Assembly (NCBI RefSeq): GCF_900536025.1
Contig: NZ_UNOZ01000026.1
Coordinates: forward strand, 1 to 63,727
Source of the DNA: Pseudomonas reidholzensis
Lineage (GTDB): Bacteria > Pseudomonadota > Gammaproteobacteria > Pseudomonadales > Pseudomonadaceae
DNA length: 63,727 bases
Direction: 5' to 3'
The notes under the pieces were generated by a model. That model searched no databases, was not told where the DNA came from, and was given only the letters and a program-made list of their open reading frames with translations. Numbering within the stretch: position 1 is the stretch's first letter; every line of letters begins with the position of its first letter. A program made the translations under genes and the position numbers. Positions 51,833 through 61,000 of the stretch are shown piece by piece.

Positions 51833-51852
51833 GCACTGTCGCAGTGCGTTTT
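51833..51852 (+). terminator. leader stem-loop with T run upstream of brnQ
   Basis: GCACTG-tcg-CAGTGC-GTTTTT, 158 nt before brnQ. It may be an attenuator in the brnQ leader or an upstream terminator. The rest of the 373-bp sucD-brnQ gap shows the suc terminator and no gene or clear operator. Confidence 0.5.
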
Positions 51853-52010
51853 TCAGGCAAAACGTTTAATCTACGCGCCACTTTGTGCCCGTACCCCAAA
51901 AGGGAACGACACGCTAAACGGGTCTGGCCTATCAAGCCGGGCAGCATTTCCCTCACCCATAGGGCAATCCCTTCTCGAACCCCGATTTCAGCAGTGTGGT
52001 ACTTCCTCAA

Positions 52011-53324
52011 ATGAAAGTGTTAAAAGGCCAGGATATCCTGGCACTTGGCTTTATGACGTTTGCGCTTTTTGTAGGCGCTGGCAATATCATCTTCCCGCCT
52101 ATCGTCGGCCTGCAATCAGGCCCGCACGTGTGGATGGCAGCCCTGGGCTTCCTGGTTACCGCGGTTGGCCTGCCGGTCATCACCGTGGTTGCCCTGGCCA
52201 AGGTCGGCGGCGGCATGGACGCGTTGAGCAGCCCGATCGGCAAGTTCTTCGGCGGCCTGCTGGCGGCGGTCTGCTACCTGTCGGTCGGCCCGTTGTTCGC
52301 CACCCCGCGTACCGCGACGGTGTCGTTCGAAGTGGGTGTGGCGCCGTTGACCGGTGAAAGCCCGTTGGCGCTGTTCATCTACAGCCTGGTGTACTTCGCG
52401 GTGGTATTGGCGGTGTCCATGTACCCGGGCAAACTGCTCGATACCGTGGGTCGCTTCCTGGCGCCGTTGAAGATCATCGCCCTGGCGGCGTTGGGCATTG
52501 CCGCCTTTGCGCTGCCGGCCGGGACCATCGGTGAGGCTCAGCCTGCCTATGTCGCTGCGCCGTTCTCGCAGGGCTTCATCAATGGCTACCTGACCATGGA
52601 CACCTTGGGTGCGCTGGTCTTCGGTATCGTCATCGTCAACGCCATCCGTTCGCGCGGCGTCGAGTCGCCGAAGCTGATTACCCGCTATGCGATCATTGCC
52701 GGCCTGATCGCCGGTGTCGGCCTGGCGCTGGTGTACATCAGCCTGTTCCGCCTGGGTGCCGGCAGCCACGATATCGCGGCTGATGCCACCAACGGCGCAG
52801 CGGTACTGCATGCCTACGTGCAGCACACCTTCGGCTCGCTCGGCAGTGGCTTCCTGGCGGTGTTGATCGCGCTGGCCTGCCTGGTGACCGCGGTTGGCCT
52901 GACCTGCGCGTGCGCCGAGTACTTCAGCCAGATCCTGCCGCTGTCGTACCGTGCCCTGGTGGTGATCCTGGCGGGCTTCTCGCTGCTGGTGTCCAACCTG
53001 GGCCTGACCAAGCTGATCATGTTCTCGATCCCGGTGCTGACGGCGATCTACCCGCCGTGCATCGTCCTGGTGGCGTTGAGCTTCCTCAAGGACGTGTGGA
53101 ATTCGCCGGTGCGGATCATGGGCCCGGTGATGCTGGTGTCGCTGGTGTTCGGCGTCATCGACGCGATCAAGGGCTCGAGCATCGGGCACTTCCTGCCGGA
53201 CGCGGTGGCGCACTTGCCGCTTAGCGAGCAGGGCCTGGCCTGGCTGGTGCCTTCGGTGATTACCCTGGGTGTGGCGGTGGTCTGTGACCGCATGCTGGGC
53301 AAGCCGCGCGAGGCGTTGGCTTGA
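52011..53324 (+). CDS. brnQ: branched-chain amino acid:cation symporter BrnQ
   Basis: A 437-residue inner-membrane carrier of the LIVCS family with about 12 helices. The N-terminus [20 protein letters not shown] and [17 protein letters not shown] are family hallmarks. It imports leucine, isoleucine and valine. ATG 52011 was chosen; a GTG 15 nt upstream is possible. A hairpin terminator follows. Confidence 0.94.
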   Translation: MKVLKGQDILALGFMTFALFVGAGNIIFPPIVGLQSGPHVWMAALGFLVTAVGLPVITVVALAKVGGGMDALSSPIGKFFGGLLAAVCYLSVGPLFATPRTATVSFEVGVAPLTGESPLALFIYSLVYFAVVLAVSMYPGKLLDTVGRFLAPLKIIALAALGIAAFALPAGTIGEAQPAYVAAPFSQGFINGYLTMDTLGALVFGIVIVNAIRSRGVESPKLITRYAIIAGLIAGVGLALVYISLFRLGAGSHDIAADATNGAAVLHAYVQHTFGSLGSGFLAVLIALACLVTAVGLTCACAEYFSQILPLSYRALVVILAGFSLLVSNLGLTKLIMFSIPVLTAIYPPCIVLVALSFLKDVWNSPVRIMGPVMLVSLVFGVIDAIKGSSIGHFLPDAVAHLPLSEQGLAWLVPSVITLGVAVVCDRMLGKPREALA

Positions 53325-53391
53325 TGGCTTGAAACCGAGAGGAGGGCGCCGGCCACAAGCCGAAGGGCGCCTGCCATTGGTGGAGAGCGAA

Positions 53392-53423
53392 ACCCCGTTT
53401 CCGTGAGGAGGCGGGGTTTTTTA
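53392..53423 (+). terminator. terminator of brnQ
   Basis: AACCCCG-tttccgtgaggagg-CGGGGTT followed by T. Confidence 0.8.
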
Positions 53424-53460
53424 TTGCGTGTGTTCGGTGTAGATGCGTTGGGCTTTTTGG

Positions 53461-54225
53461 GGCTTATCCATTTGATGTGGTGGCGCTTATGACCCCTTCC
53501 GCCCTTACGGCGGGTCACTTTTTTTCTTGGAAAAAAGTAACCAAAAACCGCTGGCTCCCACATACGGCCCTCCGCTGCGCTGCGGGTTCCCTCACTCCGG
53601 CCTTGCTCCCGCGAGGACCGGGCTGTACGGGCCTTCCTGGCCCGCAGCCCTTGCCGGCCATCCATGGCCGTCACCTCGCTCCGCAAGACCTCCGTTCGGC
53701 CTCCTGAGGTCGCCAAGTTAGGGGTGGCGCCTGGGCTGGCGTTATCTTCGATAGTGACATTTTTGGTGGATATCTGATCATCGCGGGCAAGCCCGCTCCT
53801 ACAAGGACCGCGCCGACCTGTAGGAGCGGGCCCGCGATGGCCGGAAGGTCAATGCACATTCTGGCGCTGCCGCGCTGTACCGCCCTTATAAACCCGCGAG
53901 AGCGCAGCGATTCGCCAGCCGTCGCCCTGGCCCTTGATCTGGCCCTTGATCTTGATCTGGCTTGTGATCTTGATCTACTGCGACTTCAGGAGGCCGAACG
54001 GAGGTCTTGCGGAGTGAGGTGACGGCCATGGATGGCCGGCAAGCGCCGCGGGCCAGGAAGGCCCGTCCGGCGCGGTCCTCACGGGAGCAAGACCGGAGTG
54101 AGGGGACCCGCAGCGCAGCGGAGGGCCGGATGCAGGAGCAAGCGGTTTTTGGTTACTTTTTTCCATCCAAGAAAAAAAGTGACCCGCCGTAAGGGCGGAA
54201 GGGGCCAGCAGCAGCACCACCCCCA
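53461..54225. repeat. composite palindromic repeat, copy B (complete)
   Basis: About 0.75 kb, filling most of the 997-bp brnQ/regulator gap. Left arm 53492-53716, block 53717-53778, REP pair 53779-53839, conserved block 53850-53920, GATC-rich short repeats 53930-53984, right arm 53985-54216. The two arms are inverted copies of each other, each with a ccgcc/ggcgg hairpin and an A/T-rich hairpin at its outer end. Read on the minus strand it follows copy A (1-620) part for part. No believable gene lies inside. Confidence 0.85.
53779..53839. repeat. REP pair inside copy B
   Basis: CATCGCGGGCAAGCCCGCTC and its shortened reverse complement around a 15-nt centre. Same REP subtype as at 14494-14577, unlike the subtype in copy A. 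Confidence 0.8.
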
Positions 54226-54321
54226 CCGGATAAGCTCACCAATCGAACCCCGGCACCACCAGCAACTATCCCAATAATCCGTGAAGAGCCCTGTGGCTAG
54301 CCCCCCATCGAGCCGACGCTG

Positions 54322-55647
54322 TCAGCGAATCTGATGCTTGTGCAACAACCGATAGAACGTCGGCCGCGACACGCCCAACACCTTCGCCGCAATGCTCATG
54401 TTGTCCGAATGGCGGTTGAGCACATCACACAAGGCCTGGCGCTCGGCGCGGGTCTTGTAGTCCTCCAGTGTGCCCAGCGGCTGGTCGCCCAACTCGATCA
54501 CCTGCAACCCCAGGTCCTGGGCCTCGATCTGCCGGCCTTCGGCCAGGACCAGCCCGCGCCGCACCCGGTTGGCCAGCTCGCGAACATTGCCCGGCCACTC
54601 ATGGCGGCCCATCGCCGACAGCGCATTGTCACTGAACGAACGCGGCCGACGCCCGGTTTCCAGGCTGTAGAACTGGGAAAAGTGGCTGGCCAGCATCGAC
54701 AGGTCGCCATGCCGGTCGCGCAAGGGCGCCGTGACCACCTGCAGCACGTTCAGGCGGTAATACAGGTCTTCGCGGAACTTGCCGCGCTCGATGGCCTGCT
54801 CCAGGTCCACGTGGGTCGCGGCAAGCACCCGTACATCGACCGGGATGGGCTGCTCGCCGCCGACCCGCTCGATGTGTTTCTCCTGCAAGAAACGCAACAG
54901 GTTGGCCTGCAACTCGAGCGGCAGGTCGCCAATTTCATCGAGGAACAAGGTGCCGCCGTTCGCCGCCTCGATGCGCCCGACCTTGCGCTGGTGGGCGCCG
55001 GTGAAGGCGCCCTTCTCGTGGCCAAACAGCTCGGACTGGATCAGGTGTTCGGGGATGGCGCCGCAATTGATCGCCACGAACGGCCGTTCGCGCCGTTGCG
55101 ACTGGCGGTGCAGGGTACGCGCCACCAGTTCCTTGCCCGTGCCGCTCTCGCCGCGGATCAGCACCGGCGACTCGGTAGGCGCCAACTTGCTCAGCAGCTT
55201 GCGCAGTTCGCGGATCGGCCGGCTCTCGCCGAGCAGCTCGTGCTCGGGTTCATCCACCCGTACCGTGCCCTTGCCGCGCAGGCGCGCCATGCCGAAGGCG
55301 CGGCCCAGGGTGACCTGCACCCGCGAGACGTCGAACGGCAAGGTGTGGAAATCGAAAAACCATTCGCACACGAAGTCGCCGACGTTTTGCGTGCGCAGTT
55401 CTTCGGCACTGAGCACGGCAATCCATTCGGTATTGCTGCGTTTGATCATGTCCTTGACCGCGTCCGGGTATTGCAGGTGCGAGGCCTGCAGGCGCAGGAC
55501 GCCGACATCGCAGGGATGCTCCAGGGCCATGCCCAGGTGACAGCTGCGCACATCCCAACCGGCGCTTTGCAAGCCCGGCAAGAGGCGGTGGCAGTCGTCG
55601 CACGGGTCGACGATCAACAAGCGGCGTTGCGGTGCAGGATCGAGCAT
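54322..55647 (-). CDS. sigma-54-dependent activator, VpsR-like
   Basis: A 441-residue enhancer-binding protein. The N-terminal ~120 residues look like a divergent receiver (RRLLIVDPCDDCHRLLPGLQ), but the strand that should carry the phospho-Asp reads DVGVLRLQASHL. The AAA+ domain has Walker A GESGTGKE, the sigma-54 loop GAFTGA, and Walker B GGTLFLDEIGDL. The C-terminal Fis-type HTH is NMSIAAKVLGVSRPTFYRLLHKH. The domain order and unusual receiver recall VpsR, a c-di-GMP-responsive regulator; ligand here is unknown. Divergent from the 88-residue gene. Confidence 0.9.
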   Translation of the reverse strand: MLDPAPQRRLLIVDPCDDCHRLLPGLQSAGWDVRSCHLGMALEHPCDVGVLRLQASHLQYPDAVKDMIKRSNTEWIAVLSAEELRTQNVGDFVCEWFFDFHTLPFDVSRVQVTLGRAFGMARLRGKGTVRVDEPEHELLGESRPIRELRKLLSKLAPTESPVLIRGESGTGKELVARTLHRQSQRRERPFVAINCGAIPEHLIQSELFGHEKGAFTGAHQRKVGRIEAANGGTLFLDEIGDLPLELQANLLRFLQEKHIERVGGEQPIPVDVRVLAATHVDLEQAIERGKFREDLYYRLNVLQVVTAPLRDRHGDLSMLASHFSQFYSLETGRRPRSFSDNALSAMGRHEWPGNVRELANRVRRGLVLAEGRQIEAQDLGLQVIELGDQPLGTLEDYKTRAERQALCDVLNRHSDNMSIAAKVLGVSRPTFYRLLHKHQIR

Positions 55648-55978
55648 GACCGTTCCTTGGCGCCAATTGTTGGTTTTTCAAATAGAAACAGCACGTTGCA
55701 GCGCCCGAATTAACAGTAGCAACGAACCTGCGGCTCCCCACTACCGTTGGTCTGTCAAATCCTGACGCGGCGCGATTGCCCTGAAACTGTACAAAGTTGC
55801 CGTCGCACGCGGGCCGGGGTAATAGTTGGAAACATCTACCCGGCAAAAAAAATCACGCGATGTGTGACTCCACCCCAACCTTGGAGCATCAGTACAAATA
55901 ACCCCGCACTGCACACTTTTGAATCTTTACGCAGCGCGGACTTACTTTCGCTGTTTGGGACCATAGAGAGACCGAACC

Positions 55979-56245
55979 ATGAATGCCCCGCTCCGTGTCA
56001 ACGAAGCACTGCTGATCGCCGACCACGCCTTCGAACCGTTCCAGTGCGTCGCCTGGGATGCACCCAACGGTACTGGTGAGCTGAGCCTGGCAGTGATCGA
56101 CCGGACCAGCACGCGTATCGGCAGCAAGCAAGTCTCTTCGCGCATCTATTCCGACCCTGCCCAATGGGCCAGCCTGATCGAGGAAGTGCGTGCCGAACTG
56201 TGTGAAAAAGGCTATGACCTGCAACCCTGGTCGATGCCCAAGTAA
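55979..56245 (+). CDS. small conserved-looking protein of unknown function
   Basis: An 88-residue acidic-to-neutral soluble protein (MNAPLRVNEALLIADHAFEP ... GYDLQPWSMPK), without signal peptide or membrane segment. I do not recognise it. It starts 331 bp upstream of the sigma-54 regulator on the other strand and may be its target. In that gap (55648-55978) I see no clear -24/-12 promoter, hairpin or gene. Confidence 0.7.
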   Translation: MNAPLRVNEALLIADHAFEPFQCVAWDAPNGTGELSLAVIDRTSTRIGSKQVSSRIYSDPAQWASLIEEVRAELCEKGYDLQPWSMPK

Positions 56246-56371
56246 TCAGTAGCGGCATTGGGAAGTGCGCACCCGCCGCGCACTTCCCTAACTTCCCCGG
56301 TGCCCGTCACGGTACCTTTTGTTTATTGCGACATTCGGTCGCAGATAGCACGGCCACCGCCTTTATATATA

Positions 56372-57046
56372 TCAGCGCAGCCGCTTGAACTGCTCGATAT
56401 GCTGATACTCGGCCTGCAGTTGCTCTGCCAGCAAGTGCGCCCGCCCTACGCGCACTGGCGCCAATTCCATGTCTATTACCCAACTGTCGCACGGCATCGG
56501 CGCCAGCGCCGACCAACGCTGCAGGCGACCGTCGGTAAACACCAGGCAGCGCTGAGCCTCTTGCGGGTGACGCTTGCGCCGCGCCTGCAACCAGTCGCGG
56601 GCCTGCTCCAGGGCCGCAATCAGCGGTGTACCGCCACCGGCCCCCAGCGCCTGCAGCCAGGGCTGCAGGGCGGCCGAGGCCTTCAGGCCGTGGCGCTGCC
56701 ATTGCGGGCCGCGCCCGCTGGCAGTCAGCAGCGCCAGACGCGCGCGCTGGCGATAGGCCTGATCGAACAGCTCGGCGAGTAACCCCTTGGTCTGGGCCAG
56801 TGCCTGGTGGCGACGGGTCGACGCCGAGGCATCGACGATGACCAGCCACAGCTCGGCGGGTTGTGCCTGACGCTGCTGCCAACGCAGGTCGTCCAACTGG
56901 CGGGGCCGGCCATTGAGCAAGGTCGCCAACCAGGCGACGCGCCCCTGCGCTGCAGCCCGGCTGCGGCCACGCGCAGCGCCCCTGAGCTTGCCGACGCGGG
57001 GCTTGGCATCCGCCGCGAGACTGCCCCGCTGGCGGATGCTCAGGGC
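56372..57046 (-). CDS. VWA-domain (ChlD-like) part of cobalt chelatase, reached by -1 frameshift
   Basis: An open frame of 224 codons following on from chlI in the -1 frame. It has a basic linker (about 60 residues, rich in Arg and Ala), then a von Willebrand A domain with the metal-ion site DASASTRRH, TASGRGP, GGGTPLIAALEQA and VFTDGRLQRW. The frame opens right after a stop, and its first standard start codon is a TTG at 56929 with no ribosome site, immediately before the VWA fold. The most likely expression is by frameshifting at 57046-57052, giving a ChlI-VWA fusion of about 560 residues. Works with CobN in cobalt insertion. Confidence 0.75.
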   Translation of the reverse strand, partial: ALSIRQRGSLAADAKPRVGKLRGAARGRSRAAAQGRVAWLATLLNGRPRQLDDLRWQQRQAQPAELWLVIVDASASTRRHQALAQTKGLLAELFDQAYRQRARLALLTASGRGPQWQRHGLKASAALQPWLQALGAGGGTPLIAALEQARDWLQARRKRHPQEAQRCLVFTDGRLQRWSALAPMPCDSWVIDMELAPVRVGRAHLLAEQLQAEYQHIEQFKRLR

Positions 57047-57069
57047 TTTTTTGCCCAGTTCGGTACCTC
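57006..57069 (-). promoter_or_regulatory. -1 programmed frameshift signal at the chlI end
   Basis: Read on the minus strand: an SD-like GAGGT, 12 nt, slippery A-AAA-AAG in the chlI frame (57052-57046), CCC-TGA (chlI stop), then after exactly 6 nt a hairpin with a perfect 9-bp stem GCATCCGCC/GGCGGATGC (57039-57006, 16-nt loop). This is the same heptamer and the same three-part layout as E. coli dnaX. Slipping by -1 leads into the VWA frame. Confidence 0.8.
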
Positions 57070-58053
57070 ACGCCGCGGGCCGCCCGCCACCGCCTGTGGC
57101 GGCAATGCGCCCCAGTCGCCCTGCCCGCCTTGCGGCTCGGCACTGGCGCCGGTTGCGCTTGGCGCGGCGCTGGGCTGTTGGCTGGGCGGGGCCTCGCGGC
57201 GCCGGTGGCGCAGGGCGAACTCGGCAACCGCCTGCACGTCCTCTTCCTCGATCTGCTCGCTGCCGCGCCAGGCGGCATGCGCGCGGGCGGCGCGCAGCCA
57301 CACCAGGTCGGCACGCAGGCCGTCTACCCCGGCCGCGAAGCAGCGCTCGGTGATCCAGGCCAAGGCCTGGTCATCCAGGGCGATCCGCTCCAGGCGCTGA
57401 CGCGCGGCCTGGCAACGTTCAGCCAGCACCTGCTGGGCGCCAGCCCACTGCACACAGAACGCCTGCGGGTCGCTGTCAAAGGCCAGGCGCCGGCGAATGA
57501 TCTGTTGCCGCGCAGCAGGTTCTGGCAGGCCGTCGAGCGAGACGTTGAGGCCGAAGCGGTCGAGCAACTGCGGGCGCAGCTCGCCTTCTTCCGGGTTCAT
57601 CGTGCCGATCAGGACGAACCGCGCGTCATGCCGGTGGGAGATGCCATCGCGCTCGATGCGGTTGGTGCCGCTGGCGGCGACGTCCAACAGCAGATCGACC
57701 AGGGGATCGGGCAGCAGGTTGACCTCGTCGACGTACAGCACGCCGCCGTGCGCCTGGGCCAGTACGCCGGGAGAGAACTGCGCCTTGCCCTGGCCCAGGG
57801 CGGCATCCAGGTCGAGGCTGCCGACCAGCCGCTCCTCGGTCGCGCCCAGCGGCAAGGTGACGAACGGCGGACGCTGCTCGGCGCTGCCAAGCAGGTCGGC
57901 GAGGCCGCGGGCCAAGGTGCTCTTGGCCATGCCCCGCGGCCCTTCGATCAACACGCCGCCGATCTTCGGGTCGATGGCGGTCAGGCACAGGGCCAGCTTG
58001 AGCCCGTCGGCGCCGACCACGGCGGCCAGGGGGAACTGCAGGGGTTCAGTCAT
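57040..58053 (-). CDS. ChlI/BchI-type AAA+ ATPase of cobalt chelatase
   Basis: A 337-residue ATPase (MTEPLQFPLAAVVGADGLKL). Walker A EGPRGMAKSTLARG, GATEERLVGSLDL, Walker B GVLYVDEVNLLPD, sensor IGTMNPEEGELRPQLLDRFGL. It energises metal insertion by CobN. The end is a Pro/Ser/Gly-rich tail (residues about 290-335) ending NWAKKP-stop, over which a -1 frameshift can extend it into the VWA domain. ATG 58053 overlaps the cobN end by 8 nt. Related to the magnesium chelatase ChlI, but the neighbours cobN and cobW point to cobalt. Confidence 0.93.
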   Translation of the reverse strand: MTEPLQFPLAAVVGADGLKLALCLTAIDPKIGGVLIEGPRGMAKSTLARGLADLLGSAEQRPPFVTLPLGATEERLVGSLDLDAALGQGKAQFSPGVLAQAHGGVLYVDEVNLLPDPLVDLLLDVAASGTNRIERDGISHRHDARFVLIGTMNPEEGELRPQLLDRFGLNVSLDGLPEPAARQQIIRRRLAFDSDPQAFCVQWAGAQQVLAERCQAARQRLERIALDDQALAWITERCFAAGVDGLRADLVWLRAARAHAAWRGSEQIEEEDVQAVAEFALRHRRREAPPSQQPSAAPSATGASAEPQGGQGDWGALPPQAVAGGPRREVPNWAKKP

Positions 58054-61000
58054 TGCTAGGGTCTTCCTCGCCGTCGAGCAGTTGCTCCTCGAGGGCTTCA
58101 CGGTAGCTGCCCGGCTCTTGCCAGAGGCCGCGCTGCTGGGCCTCGAGCAAGCGCTCGGTGAGGTCACGCAGGGCCTCGGGGTTGTGCTCGCGCATGAAAT
58201 CACGGGTCGCCGGGTCGAGCACATAGGCCTCGGCCAGGGACTGATAGTGATGGTCGTCGATCAGTTGGGTGGTGGCGTCGAAGGCGAACAGGTTGTCGAC
58301 CGTCGCCGCCAGCTCGAACGCGCCCTTGTAGCCGTGGCGCTTGGCGCCGTCGATCCACTTGGGGTTCAGCGCACGCGCGCGGATCACTCGGTTGAGCTCT
58401 TCCTTGAGGGTGCGGATACGCGGTCGGTCGACCTGGCTGTGGTCGCCGTGATAACTGGCCCGCGATTCGCCGGCCAAGGTCTCGGCGGCCGCCAGCATGC
58501 CACCCTGGAATTGGTAGTAGTCATTGGAGTCGAGCAGGTCGTGCTCGTGGTTGTCCTGGTTCTGCAGCACGGCCTGGACCTGGCTCAGCCGGGTGGCGAA
58601 CTGGGCCCGCGCCGGCGTGCCCTCGTCGCTGCCGCCATAGGCGTAGCCGCCGTAGTTGAGGTAGACCTCGGCAAGGTCTGCGCGGTCGTTCCACAGGCGC
58701 CCGTCGATGGCGTTCTGCACCCCGGCGCCATAGGCCCCGGGCTTGGCGCCGAAGACCCGCCAGCCGGCCTGGCGCGCGGCCTGTTCGGCCGGCACGCCCT
58801 GCGCCAGCAACGCCGCGCGCTCGCTCCGCACACGCGCCGCCAGCGGGTTGAGGTCGTCGGGCTCGTCCAGTGCGGCAACGGCCTGCACCGCCGCATCGAA
58901 CAAGCGAATGAGGTTGCCGAAGGCATCGCGGAAAAAACCCGAGACGCGCAAGGTCACGTCGACCCGCGGCCGGTCGAGCAAGCTCACCGGGAGGATCTCG
59001 AAGTCGTCGACCCGCTGGCTGCCGCTGGCCCACACCGGGCGCACGCCCATCAGGGCCATGGCCTGGGCGATGTCATCGCCGCCGGTACGCATGGTCGCCG
59101 TACCCCACACCGACAGGCCGAGTTGGCGCAGGTGGTCGCCGTGGTCCTGCAGGTGTCGCTCGAGGATCAGGCTGGCCGAGGCGAAGCCCAGGCGCCAGGC
59201 CGTGGTGGTGGGCAGGTTGCGCACATCCACGGCATAGAAATTACGCCCGGTGGGCAGTACGTCGAGGCGCCCGCGGCTCGGTGCACCACTGGGGCCGGCC
59301 GGCACGAAGCGCCCGGCCAGCGCCGCGAGCAAACCACCGAGCTCAGCCGCGCCACAGGCGTCGAGGTTGGGCGCGACCGACTCGAGCAACGCCTGCAGGA
59401 CGTCCCGCACAGGCTCCCAGAGCGGCGCTGACGGCAACTGGGCATGGCCTTCAAGTGCCTGCTCGATCAACTGCAGCGCGAAGTGTTCGAGGCGTTCGCG
59501 GGTGTCGCCACAGGTGCGCCACGGGTCTTCGCCGAGGGCCTGCAACAGCGCCGGGCGTGGCCCCTGCCACGCCTGGCCGAGGTCACAGTCGAGCGGATCG
59601 AAGCCCAGCTCGAAGGCCTTGCCCAACGCCCGGATCAGGCTGGCGTTGCCGCCCTTGCCATCGCCACGCTCGACCCGCAGCAACGCCAGCAGGGTGTCGA
59701 TGCGCAACCGCCCTTGTGGCGATTGGCCAAACACGTGCAGGCCGTCACGGATCTGCGATTCCTTGAGGTCGCACAGGTAGGTGTCGAGCCGTGGCAGCCA
59801 CACCGCGGCGTCCTCCAGCTGGCCTTCGAGCTGCAACTCGCGGTCGATGTGGTTGGCCTTCACCAGTTCGAGGATGTCGCGCTGCAGCTCGCGGGCGCGG
59901 CGCGGGTCGAGCAGTTGCGCTTCGTAGTACTCGTCGGCGAGCTGCTCGAGGTCGCGCAGCGGCCCATAGGTTTCGGCGCGGGTCAGCGGCGGCATCAGGT
60001 GGTCGATGATCACCGCCTGGGTGCGACGCTTGGCCTGGGCGCCCTCGCCCGGGTCGTTGACGATGAACGGGTAGATGTTCGGCAGCGGCCCGAGCAGCGC
60101 GTCCGGCCAGCACTGCGCCGACAAGCCGACACCCTTGCCGGGCAGCCATTCGAGGTTGCCGTGCTTGCCGACGTGGATCACCGCGTCGGCCGCATAGGCG
60201 TGGCGCAGCCAGAAGTGGAAGGCCAGGTAGCCATGCGGCGGGACCAGGTCCGGGTCGTGGTACACCGCGCTGTGGTCGACCTGATAGCCGCGCGCCGGCT
60301 GGATGCCGACAAAGGTCAACCCGTAGCGCAGGCCGGCGACCATCAGCCGCCCGCTGCGGAACATCGGGTCCTGCTCGGGCGGGCCCCAGCGCTCCAGCAC
60401 CGCCCGCTGGTTGGCTTCGGGCAGACGGGCGAACGCCTGCTGGTAGTCGGCCAGGCTCAGGCTCTGCGCGCAGGGGCGCTGGTCGAGGTGATCGAGGTCG
60501 TTGGTGACGCCGCCAAGCAGCTGTTGGATCAACGCGGTGCCGGTGTCTGGCAGCTCGCCGAGCGGATAGCCTTCAGCGCGCAGGCCCTGGAGGATATTCA
60601 GCGCCGCCGCCGGGGTGTCCAGGCCCACGCCGTTGCCGATACGGCCGTCGCGGGTCGGGTAGTTGGCGAGCACCAGGGCCACGCGTTTCTGCCCGTTGGG
60701 CAGGCGCGCCAGCTCGACCCAGCGGCGGGCCAGTTCGGCGACGAAGTCCATGCGCTCGGGGTGCGCGCGGTAGCAGACCACGTCGGACTGGCTGCGCTCG
60801 CTGCGCCAGGCCAGGTCCTTGAAGCTGACTGGCCGGGTGATGATGCGCCCGTCCAGTTCAGGCAGGGCAATGTGCATGGCCAGGTCGCGGGCGCCTAGGC
60901 CCTGCTCGCTGGTCTCCCAGCCTTGCTGGTTGTCCTGGGCACAGATCGCCTGCAGCACGGGGATGTCCCGGCGCAGTGGCCGCAGGTTGGGCTGGTCGGG

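Noticed and set aside
56372..56929. VWA protein started independently at TTG 56929
   Set aside because: No ribosome site, and it would drop the linker; the frameshift cassette explains expression better.
56307..57314. A 335-codon alternative minus-strand frame over the VWA region
   Set aside because: Arg/Pro/Ala-rich with no domain; it is the third frame of the chlI-VWA overlap.
57040..58053. Magnesium chelatase for chlorophyll synthesis
   Set aside because: Neighbours are cobN and cobW behind a cobalamin riboswitch; no porphyrin or chlorophyll genes are present.
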